In this document: piece by piece, positions 27,704 to 34,849 of the stretch
Position numbering within the stretch: the stretch's first letter is position 1
Layout: each line of letters opens with the position of its first letter
Source of the DNA: an uncultured Clostridia bacterium
GTDB taxonomy: Bacteria; Bacillota; Clostridia; Christensenellales; Borkfalkiaceae
Length of the DNA stretch: 54,995 nucleotides
Assembly: GCA_947175325.1 (NCBI GenBank)
Contig: CAMWME010000009.1
Span: 1-54,995 of the forward strand
Reading direction: 5' to 3'
Made by a program: the position numbers and the translations under genes
Notes under the pieces: model-generated
The model's database searches: none
The model's input: only the letters and a program-made list of their open reading frames with translations
Told to the model about the DNA's origin: nothing

Positions 27704-28246
27704 ATGCAGTTTTTTATATTTATGACTTGTATGCTTTGCGGCATAATAAGTGGCGTGGTGTACGACGTTTTGTACGTCGTTCGCGCCGTGTTGTGCGGCG
27801 TAGACAAGTCCGCCTATACTGTCAAGGATAAAATTTTCATAATTGCTGCGGATATTTTGTATTGCCTCGTGTTTGCGGCGGGGTTTATCTTTACGTCCGT
27901 TATGTTCGATTTCGAGGGGCTACGCCTATATATGCTTATAGGCTGTGTTTTGGGCGCGCTGATATATTTGAAAAGTTTCCATTTAATAGTTGCTTTTTTC
28001 TGCAAAAAAGTTTATAATGGTATCACTAAACGAAAGGAGAAAAGCGGTGGACGAACAAAGGCGAATCCGAATGGCGGCGGCGATAACTGTGAACGTGATT
28101 CTGTTGATAGCGATTTTGACCGCCGTGATAATCTATCAGTTAATAGCAATAGGCATAGGAAGCTCTCAAAAAAAGGCGCTGGAAAAAGAAATAAGCGAAT
28201 ACGAACAAAAGATAGACCAAGAAGAAAAGAACCTGGACTATCTTAA
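27704..28246 (+). CDS. yabQ: YabQ, spore cortex biosynthesis membrane protein
   Basis: 180 residues as read. Residues 1-105 hold about three membrane helices and fit YabQ (MTCMLCGIISGVVYDVLYVV at the N-terminus). Residues after about 110 are highly basic and low-complexity, and they overlap the divIC gene in another frame for 200 nt. Either the true YabQ has this unusual tail, or a frameshift has fused an out-of-frame tail onto a shorter protein. YabQ is required for spore cortex in B. subtilis. The start lies at the edge of repeat copy A. Confidence 0.8.
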   Translation: MQFFIFMTCMLCGIISGVVYDVLYVVRAVLCGVDKSAYTVKDKIFIIAADILYCLVFAAGFIFTSVMFDFEGLRLYMLIGCVLGALIYLKSFHLIVAFFCKKVYNGITKRKEKSGGRTKANPNGGGDNCERDSVDSDFDRRDNLSVNSNRHRKLSKKGAGKRNKRIRTKDRPRRKEPGLS

Positions 28247-28307
28247 ATCACAGCAATCCCTTTTAGACAAGGCCTTTGAGCTTGGTTATACTTTCCCCAA
28301 AGACTAA
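28047..28307 (+). CDS. divIC: Septum formation initiator, FtsB/DivIC family
   Basis: 86 residues from GTG 28047, which follows AAGGAG with 7-nt spacing; an upstream in-frame start at 27990 has no ribosome site. Layout: short cytoplasmic N-terminus, one membrane helix (about 10-32, AAAITVNVILLIAILTAVII) and an extracytoplasmic coiled coil (KKALEKEISEYEQKIDQEEK), ending with the LGYTFPKD-type motif. DivIC works with FtsL and DivIB at the divisome. It follows yabQ as in B. subtilis, and sits 2 nt before the Ppx-like gene. Confidence 0.88.
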   Translation: MDEQRRIRMAAAITVNVILLIAILTAVIIYQLIAIGIGSSQKKALEKEISEYEQKIDQEEKNLDYLKSQQSLLDKAFELGYTFPKD

Positions 28308-28309
28308 AT

Positions 28310-29173
28310 ATGAAAATTTCAGCAATAGACATCGGTTCTAATTCCGTCCGCCTTGCAACGTTCGCGGGCGGAAAAACTTTATATAAAAGGCTTAAAACAA
28401 CCCGCCTCGGTCAAGGTCTGTCCTTGACGGGTCGGTTGAACGAGGACGCAATAGAACGCAGCGCGCAAGCCGTTGCTAACTTTTACGGTGAGGCGAAAGC
28501 GGACGGTGCGGAAAAGGTTTACGCCTTTGCAACCGCGGCGGTGCGTTCTTCCGAAAACGGACAAGTCTTTATCGACCGCGTTAAACAGCTTTGCGGCTTA
28601 ACCGTTGAGGTTTTAAGCGGAGAGGAAGAGGCGAAGTGCGGCATTTTGGGCGCGCTCGGTTACGCTGACGGCGGCATTATCGACGTCGGCGGGGCAAGTA
28701 CGGAAGTAACCGTTCAGTCGGGCGGCAAGGTTGCATATGCAAAAAGCGTGAATATCGGCACGGTTCGCCTATTCGATTTGGCGGGCCGCGATAAAGAAAA
28801 GCTTTTAAAGGTCATAAAAGAAAAAATTACCGACTACGGCGATTATAACGCTGACGGCACGAAAATGTACGCAATAGGCGGCACGGCTTCGCGCTTAGGT
28901 TCAATAAAACACAATCTTAAAGAATACCATCCCGAAATTTCCGACGGCACCGTAATTACGCTTGAAGAGATGTACACGCTTGCAGACAAGCTTTTATCTA
29001 CGTCCGTTGAAGAAATCCGCGCGACCACCATTTGCGGAAGTTCTGCGGAAGTAGTGGGCGGCGGCTGTCTTTTAATTGCCGAGGTTATGCATAAGTTCGG
29101 CATAAAAGAAATCACCGTTTCCGAAAGCGACAATTTGGAAGGCTTCGTCCTGTTAAAGGAGGGCAAGCTGTGA
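28310..29173 (+). CDS. ppx: Ppx/GppA-family phosphatase
   Basis: 287 residues with the ASKHA-fold motifs AIDIGSNSVRL (residues 5-15), GGIIDVGGASTEV (about 125) and KMYAIGGTASRL (about 185). The family hydrolyses exopolyphosphate or pppGpp; with a single actin-like domain pair and no C-terminal HD domain, either substrate is possible. It belongs to the yabP-yabQ-divIC run, and its stop overlaps the GTG start of the M50 protease gene by 3 nt. Confidence 0.88.
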   Translation: MKISAIDIGSNSVRLATFAGGKTLYKRLKTTRLGQGLSLTGRLNEDAIERSAQAVANFYGEAKADGAEKVYAFATAAVRSSENGQVFIDRVKQLCGLTVEVLSGEEEAKCGILGALGYADGGIIDVGGASTEVTVQSGGKVAYAKSVNIGTVRLFDLAGRDKEKLLKVIKEKITDYGDYNADGTKMYAIGGTASRLGSIKHNLKEYHPEISDGTVITLEEMYTLADKLLSTSVEEIRATTICGSSAEVVGGGCLLIAEVMHKFGIKEITVSESDNLEGFVLLKEGKL

Positions 29174-29907
29174 AAGCTCGTTTAATAAATGTTGCTTTAA
29201 TTATTTTGTCGCTAGCGTTATTCGTATACTGTGCTTACGCTGTCGTTATTGAGTACGGCTATTTGGGTGAATGGGGCTTCAAAATATTATTTACGTTCGC
29301 ATTTATGTTTTGTATATTTCTTGCGACGCCCGTTCACGAGCTGGGGCATATACTTTTCGGCGCGTGCGTAAAAATAAAGGCAAAGCCTAAAATCACTTTT
29401 AGATTAAGCGGTCCGTCCTTCTGTAAAATTATCCCCAAAACCGATAAAAACTTAAAAGGAAGAATAATATTTACCACCTTGGGTGGACTTGCTGTAAATC
29501 TTATTTTTATAATTATTGGCATCATTGCGTTGTTCGTGCCGGCAGTTCCCGTGTGGCTCAGTGTTGTGTTGCCCGCGTCGTTTTATGTCTTTGTGTTAAA
29601 CGCGTTGCCTTTACAATTTACAAGCGGCAAAACTGACGGACTTGTAATTTTAGAGCTTGCTAAAAATACCGATAACGCAAAGGTATTGCTTGCAGTACTA
29701 ACAGTGCAAGCCCAAGTTTTAAACGGAAAACCCATAGAGGAAGTGGACGAAAAGCTTTTGTTCGACCTTCCGCAAATTCAAGAAGACGACCAAGCTTTTA
29801 TTTCTCTTACCGAACTCAGATACGAGTATTTTAAAGCCAAAGGCGATGAGGAAAAAGCCGAGCTTTGGAAAACCCGCTTTGAAGAACTTAAAAAAGAATA
29901 TTTGTAA
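29170..29907 (+). CDS. Membrane zinc metalloprotease, M50-like
   Basis: 245 residues starting at GTG 29170, overlapping the ppx stop. Several membrane helices. The HELGH motif (H56-H60) is embedded in a helix, and a second motif NALPLQFTSGKTDG (N144, P147, D156) matches the N-x-P-x-D-G-type third-ligand motif of site-2 proteases. It probably cleaves within the membrane; the substrate is unknown. SpoIVFB relatives process pro-sigma-K in sporulation, but this protein is not clearly SpoIVFB. The last about 75 residues are a charged cytoplasmic tail. Followed by a strong terminator. Confidence 0.78.
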   Translation: MKARLINVALIILSLALFVYCAYAVVIEYGYLGEWGFKILFTFAFMFCIFLATPVHELGHILFGACVKIKAKPKITFRLSGPSFCKIIPKTDKNLKGRIIFTTLGGLAVNLIFIIIGIIALFVPAVPVWLSVVLPASFYVFVLNALPLQFTSGKTDGLVILELAKNTDNAKVLLAVLTVQAQVLNGKPIEEVDEKLLFDLPQIQEDDQAFISLTELRYEYFKAKGDEEKAELWKTRFEELKKEYL

Positions 29908-29913
29908 TTTAAA

Positions 29914-29946
29914 AGCGCGCCGCAAAATAAGCGGCGCGCTTTTTTT
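29914..29946. terminator. Terminator between M50 protease and small zinc-ribbon gene
   Basis: 10-bp stem AGCGCGCCGC (29914-29923), 7-nt loop, complement to 29940, then TTTTTT. Confidence 0.85.
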
Positions 29947-30100
29947 AACTAATCCTATACAATCTGCCGAAGCAATGCGGGCACACTCTGCCCCATATTT
30001 CCGCTTGAGTTTTACACACGTGGTTGCCGCAGTTTCCGCACTCGAAAACCTCGTTTACAAAGTCGCCGTCCAGCATATTTTTACAGTTAAATTTTTCCAT
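29945..30100 (-). CDS. Small zinc-ribbon protein (hypothetical)
   Basis: 51 residues from ATG 30100 (MEKFNCKNMLDG). Cysteine spacing is CGNCGNHVC (about 29-37) and CPHC (about 46-49), a plausible treble-clef or zinc-ribbon. The stop abuts the bidirectional terminator, as expected for a real leftward gene. No clear ribosome site was found, and longer in-frame starts exist (MQIKYTFF at about 30124). It sits divergently from gyrB. No function can be assigned. Confidence 0.55.
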   Translation of the reverse strand: MEKFNCKNMLDGDFVNEVFECGNCGNHVCKTQAEIWGRVCPHCFGRLYRIS

Positions 30101-30162
30101 AAAAAAAGTATATTTAATTTGCATTTTTTTATGCAAAAAATGGGAAAATTTTCTTCAAATTC

Positions 30163-30191
30163 TTGCATTTGATTATATAATATGGTATAAT
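30163..30191 (+). promoter_or_regulatory. Promoter of gyrB-gyrA
   Basis: TTGCAT (30163-30168), 17-nt spacer, TATAAT (30186-30191), followed by a 38-nt leader with a GGGGGT ribosome site 6 nt before the ATG. Confidence 0.8.
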
Positions 30192-30229
30192 AAATAAACG
30201 ATAAAAGATTTAAGTTTTAGGGGGTCATT

Positions 30230-32155
30230 ATGCCTGATAAAATTGAGAACAATTACGACGCCAACTCCTTGCGTGCGTTAAAGGGTTTAGAGCCCGTCCG
30301 CGAGCATCCCGGTATGTACATCGGGCCTACCGACGAGAAGGGCTTGCACTGCCTCGTGAGGGAGGTTATAGATAACTCCATCGACGAAGCTTTGGCGGGC
30401 TATTGCGACACGGTTGACGTGGTCATCACTGCCGACGGCTCGTGCAGTATCAAAGACAACGGAAGAGGTATTCCCACCGGTATCAACTCGGATACGGGTA
30501 TAAGCGGCGTAGAGCTTGCTTTAACAAACCTCAACGCGGGCGGTAAGTTCGGCGGCGGCAAAAAGGCTGGCGGCTACAAAATTTCTTCCGGTTTGCACGG
30601 CGTAGGCGTTTCGTGCGTTAACGCGCTTTCGGATACGCTCACCGCGGAGGTCTGCCAAAACGGGCACAGATACCGCCAAGTTTATCACTGCGGTATTCCC
30701 GAAGAACCCCTCAAAATAGTCGGCGACACGGACGAGACGGGCACCACGATTATTTTCCACCCCGACGCAACCATTTTGGAAACCACCGAGTTCAACTACG
30801 ATACGTTAAAAACCCTTTTGAGGGAGCTTTCCTATTTGAATAAGGGCTTAAAGCTTACCTTAACGGACCTTCGCGGCGAAAAGGAGCGCCACGACGAGTT
30901 CTGTTACGAGGGCGGCGTAGTTCACTTTATAGAGGACATAAACAAGGGCAAAAACGTTCTGTTTGAAAAGCCCGTGTACTTTGAGGACAGCGAAGGGGAC
31001 GATAGGTTCCTCGAAGTTGCCATTCAGTACAACGACAGCTATTCCGAGCTGATTTTTCCCTTCTCGAACAACATTCGCCAGCCCGACGGCGGCACCCACC
31101 TCGACGGCTTCAAGGCGGCGCTCACCAAGGTTATAAACGACGCGGGCAAACGTCTTAACATTTTAAAGGATAACGAAAAGCTTTCGGGCGACGACGTAAG
31201 AGAGGGCATCACCGCAGTCGTATCCGTAAAGATAGCCGACGCGCAGTACGAAAGCCAAACCAAAGCAAAGCTTTGCTCAACCTACGTTCGCGGCTTCGTT
31301 CAAAAGGCTGTAACCGATAAATTCGGCACCTACCTCGAAGAACACCCCGCCGAAACAAGAGAGCTTATAATGCGCTGTATCACGGCTCAGCGCGCGCGTG
31401 AGGCGGCAAGGCTCGCAAGGGAAGAAACGCATAGAAAAGGCGTACTTGAAAGCACCAAGCTCCCCGGCAAGCTTGCAGACTGTTCGGACAAGCGTCCCGA
31501 GCTTTGCGAAATCTACATCGTCGAGGGCGACTCCGCGGGCGGTACGGCAAAGCAAGGCCGCGATAGACGCTTCCAAGCGATATTGCCCCTTCGCGGTAAA
31601 ATCTTAAACGTTGAAAAGGTTCGTATAAACCGCGTACTCGAAAACGAGGAAATCAAAGCAATGATAACTGCGTTCGGCGCGGGCATACAAGAAAACTTCG
31701 ACGAAAGCAAACTCCGTTACGACCGCATAATCATAATGACCGATGCGGACGTCGACGGCTCGCACATAAGAATATTACTTTTAACTTTCTTCTACCGCTA
31801 TATGCGTCCCCTCGTAGAAAACGGTCACGTATACGCCGCACAGCCGCCCCTTTACAAGGTTTCCGGTAAGGGCATACCCGATACCTATCTCTACGACGAC
31901 AAGGCTTTGGAAGAGTTCAGAAACACCTACAACGGCAAGTTCGAGCTTCAACGCTACAAGGGCCTCGGCGAAATGGACAAGGAACAGCTTTGGGAAACGA
32001 CTATGGACCCCGCAAGGCGCACCCTCGTAAGAATGAAGGTAGAGGACGCAGTTGAGGCGGATAGGCTTTTCTCGCTGTTGATGGGCGAGCAACCCGAACT
32101 TAGAAGACAATTCATTGAAGACAACGCAAAACTCGTTGAAGAGTTGGATATTTAA
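30230..32155 (+). CDS. gyrB: DNA gyrase subunit B
   Basis: 641 residues. GHKL ATPase motifs are REVIDNSIDEA (about 43) and DNGRGIPTG; the N-terminal signature reads VREHPGMYIG where VRKRPGMYIG is usual. Toprim motifs EGDSAGGTAKQGR (about 428) and DADVDGSHI (about 504), and a C-terminal LQRYKGLGEM. With GyrA it introduces negative supercoils using ATP. It is followed after 15 nt by gyrA with a strong AGGAGG site, so the two form an operon. ParE is an alternative name, but adjacency to a GyrA with a GyrA-box-like motif favours GyrB. Confidence 0.95.
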   Translation: MPDKIENNYDANSLRALKGLEPVREHPGMYIGPTDEKGLHCLVREVIDNSIDEALAGYCDTVDVVITADGSCSIKDNGRGIPTGINSDTGISGVELALTNLNAGGKFGGGKKAGGYKISSGLHGVGVSCVNALSDTLTAEVCQNGHRYRQVYHCGIPEEPLKIVGDTDETGTTIIFHPDATILETTEFNYDTLKTLLRELSYLNKGLKLTLTDLRGEKERHDEFCYEGGVVHFIEDINKGKNVLFEKPVYFEDSEGDDRFLEVAIQYNDSYSELIFPFSNNIRQPDGGTHLDGFKAALTKVINDAGKRLNILKDNEKLSGDDVREGITAVVSVKIADAQYESQTKAKLCSTYVRGFVQKAVTDKFGTYLEEHPAETRELIMRCITAQRAREAARLAREETHRKGVLESTKLPGKLADCSDKRPELCEIYIVEGDSAGGTAKQGRDRRFQAILPLRGKILNVEKVRINRVLENEEIKAMITAFGAGIQENFDESKLRYDRIIIMTDADVDGSHIRILLLTFFYRYMRPLVENGHVYAAQPPLYKVSGKGIPDTYLYDDKALEEFRNTYNGKFELQRYKGLGEMDKEQLWETTMDPARRTLVRMKVEDAVEADRLFSLLMGEQPELRRQFIEDNAKLVEELDI

Positions 32156-32170
32156 TAGAGGAGGAAAGAT

Positions 32171-34726
32171 ATGGCTAAGAAAGAAACCAGTCCCGAGCTG
32201 ACCGAAGAATTTAAACGGACGCTCGAAATGACAAAACTTTTGGACAGAGAAGTTGACGAAGAATTAAAGAAGTCCTTCATCGCCTACGCAATGGCAGTCA
32301 ACGTCTCGCGTGCCATTCCCGACGTAAGGGACGGCTTGAAGCCCGTTCACCGCAGAATTTTGTATTCGATGCACGAACTCGGCTTAACCTACGACAAGGC
32401 TTTCAGAAAGTGCGCCCGTATCGTCGGTGATTGCTTAGGTAAATATCACCCCCACGGCGACAGCTCGGTTTACGACGCGCTCGTAAGGCTTGCACAAGAC
32501 TTCTCTATTAACTTCCCCCTCGTAGACGGACACGGTAACTTCGGTTCGGTCGACGGCGACCCCGCCGCAGCAATGAGGTACACGGAAGCAAGAATGACCA
32601 AGCTCGCTTCCGAAATGCTCCGCGATTTGGATAAAGAAACTGTTGACTTCTACCCGACCTTCGACGATACGGGCATGCAGCCCACGGTTCTTCCTTCGCG
32701 TTTCCCCAATATGCTCGTAAACGGCTCGGACGGTATCGCGGTAGGTATGGCAACCAACATTCCGCCCCACAACCTCGGCGAGTGCGTTGACGGCGTTATC
32801 GCTTTAATCGACAACCCCGATATCGAAGTGGACGAGCTCATGGAATACATCACTGCCCCCGACTTCCCTACGGGCGCGCTGATTATGGGCAGAAGCGGAA
32901 TAAAGAAGGCTTATAGAACGGGCCGCGGCAGTATAATTATCCGTTCCCGTTGTGAAATAGAAGAGTACCAAAGCGGCAACCAAACAAGGTCAAGAATTAT
33001 CGTAACCGAAATTCCCTATCAAGTAAACAAGGCGAAGCTCGTTGAAAATATCGCAGACCTCGTTAAAAACAAGAAGATAGAGGGTATCTCCGATATCCGC
33101 GAAGAATCCGACCGCGACGGTATGCGTATCGTAATCGAAGTAAAGAAGGACGCAAACGCGCAAGTCGTTTTGAACCTTTTATACAAGCACACGAACTTGC
33201 AAGTATCCGACGGTATCATAATGCTTGCCCTCGTGGACGGCACGCCCAAAATCTTAAATCTTAAAGAATGCTTGTATTACTACTTAGAGCATCAAAAGGA
33301 CGTCATCGTCCGCCGTACCAAGTACGACTTGAACAAAACCGAAGAACGCGCCCACATTTTGCGCGGCTTGGTTATTGCTCAAGCAAGCATCAACGAAGTA
33401 GTAGAAGTTTGTAAAAACGCAAAGGACAAGACCGACTGCGTTCAACAGCTTACTGCAAGGTTCGAGCTTGACGAAAGACAAGCAACCGCAGTTGCGGAAT
33501 TAAGACTATTCAGAATTTCCCACTTAGAGGTTGACAAGCTCAACGAAGAGCTTGCGGGCTTGGAAGCAGCCATTGCAGACTATAAAGACATTCTCGCAAA
33601 CGAAAGCAGAGTGCTTGACATTATAAAGACCGACCTTCTTGAAATCAAGCGCAAGTATCCTTCCGAAAGAAAGACCGAAATCGCCGTTGATTTCAGCGGA
33701 GAGATTGAGGACGAGGATTTAATCCCCGTTGAGCAAGTCGTAGTTTCCATGACCCACACGGGCTACGTAAAGCGCCTTCCCGTTTCCGAATACCACGCGC
33801 AGAACCGCGGCGGCAAGGGCATCACGGCGCACCGCCCCAAGGAAGAGGACTTCGTCGAAAGAATGTTCGTATGCTCTTCACACGACTACTTATTGCTGTT
33901 CAGTGACCGCGGAAGAGTTTACCGCATAAAGGCTTACGAAATCCCCGAAGCGCAGCGTACGGCGCGCGGTAGGGCTATCGTAAACCTCGTTCAGATAGAG
34001 CAAGACGAAAAGATAACGACTATTATCCCCGTTCCGGCGGACGCGGAAGGCTATATCGCCTTTGCAACGCGCAACGGACTTATCAAAAAGACCAAGCTTG
34101 AAGAATTTGCCCGCATAAACAGAAACGGCAAAATCGCAATCAAGCTCAACGAAGGCGACAGACTTATATCGGTACAGTTCACTACGGGTAACGACGAGCT
34201 TATGATAGCCTCCAAGGGCGGCAAGTGTATCCGCTTCAACGAATCGGGCGTTCGCTCGATGGGCAGAGATACTGCGGGCGTCAGAGCTATGAAGATAGGC
34301 GAAAACGACGCACTCGTCGATATGCTCGTCGTTGACGAAAGCAAAGATATCTTAACCGTAACCACGGGCGGCTACGGCAAGCGCAGTAGGGTAGAAGACT
34401 ACCGCGTACAAGGCAGAGCCGGCAAGGGTATCAAGGCCGGTACCTTCAACGAGGTAACGGGTAGTCTTATCAACCTTAAACAAGTAACCGACGAGGACGA
34501 TATTATGATTATCTCCGACGGCGGTACGATAATAAGAATGCACTGCTCGTCGATTTCCACGATAGGAAGAGCGGCGCGCGGCGTAAGACTTATGAGGCTT
34601 AAAGACGGACTCGTTGCAACGGTTGCGGTAACCGAGCGCGACGACGAGGCTGAAACCGTCGCACCCGAAGAGGCCACCCCCGAGGACTTAGCCGAGGGCG
34701 CTGACGACAACACCGACGGCGAATAA
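32171..34726 (+). CDS. gyrA: DNA gyrase subunit A
   Basis: 851 residues. The breakage-reunion domain has catalytic Tyr137 (AMRYTEARM). The quinolone-determining segment [13 protein letters not shown] keeps the susceptible Ser (S98) and Asp (D102) equivalents of E. coli S83 and D87. A GyrA-box-like motif QNRGGKG (about 543) starts the C-terminal wrapping domain, supporting gyrase over topoisomerase IV. The last about 25 residues are an acidic tail. It ends one base before repeat copy B and shares a terminator with the converging P-type ATPase gene. Confidence 0.95.
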   Translation: MAKKETSPELTEEFKRTLEMTKLLDREVDEELKKSFIAYAMAVNVSRAIPDVRDGLKPVHRRILYSMHELGLTYDKAFRKCARIVGDCLGKYHPHGDSSVYDALVRLAQDFSINFPLVDGHGNFGSVDGDPAAAMRYTEARMTKLASEMLRDLDKETVDFYPTFDDTGMQPTVLPSRFPNMLVNGSDGIAVGMATNIPPHNLGECVDGVIALIDNPDIEVDELMEYITAPDFPTGALIMGRSGIKKAYRTGRGSIIIRSRCEIEEYQSGNQTRSRIIVTEIPYQVNKAKLVENIADLVKNKKIEGISDIREESDRDGMRIVIEVKKDANAQVVLNLLYKHTNLQVSDGIIMLALVDGTPKILNLKECLYYYLEHQKDVIVRRTKYDLNKTEERAHILRGLVIAQASINEVVEVCKNAKDKTDCVQQLTARFELDERQATAVAELRLFRISHLEVDKLNEELAGLEAAIADYKDILANESRVLDIIKTDLLEIKRKYPSERKTEIAVDFSGEIEDEDLIPVEQVVVSMTHTGYVKRLPVSEYHAQNRGGKGITAHRPKEEDFVERMFVCSSHDYLLLFSDRGRVYRIKAYEIPEAQRTARGRAIVNLVQIEQDEKITTIIPVPADAEGYIAFATRNGLIKKTKLEEFARINRNGKIAIKLNEGDRLISVQFTTGNDELMIASKGGKCIRFNESGVRSMGRDTAGVRAMKIGENDALVDMLVVDESKDILTVTTGGYGKRSRVEDYRVQGRAGKGIKAGTFNEVTGSLINLKQVTDEDDIMIISDGGTIIRMHCSSISTIGRAARGVRLMRLKDGLVATVAVTERDDEAETVAPEEATPEDLAEGADDNTDGE

Positions 34727-34727
34727 T

Positions 34728-34794
34728 AAACGTTCCGTTTAATCAAGTATCTTAATTGCGTTTGCAGTAATCCAACTAATCACATATCAAACGA
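34728..34794 (+). repeat. 67-bp dispersed element, copy B
   Basis: Starts AAACGTTCCGTTTAATCAAG one base after the gyrA stop and ends CATATCAAACGA. It has the same length as copy A (27637-27703) and is inverted relative to it. Confidence 0.85.
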
Positions 34795-34797
34795 TAA

Positions 34798-34827
34798 AAA
34801 CCCCGCTGAGGTAACTCAGCGGGGTTT
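34798..34827. terminator. Bidirectional terminator between gyrA and the P-type ATPase gene
   Basis: 13-bp stem AAACCCCGCTGAG (34798-34810), GTAA loop and perfect complement to 34827. Confidence 0.9.
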
Positions 34828-34829
34828 GT

Positions 34830-34849
34830 TTGATTAAGCGGAACGCTTA
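34830..34849 (+). repeat. Partial third copy (C) of the dispersed element, with a compensatory pair
   Basis: TTGATTAAGCGGAACGCTTA differs from the same part of copy A at two positions only, which pair with each other in the palindrome (AAACG-GAA-CGTTT versus AAGCG-GAA-CGCTT). Its last three bases are the stop codon of the ATPase gene. Confidence 0.7.

Noticed and set aside
27990-28046. Upstream in-frame start of divIC
   Set aside because: No ribosome site; the GTG at 28047 has AAGGAG at ideal spacing and gives the family length.
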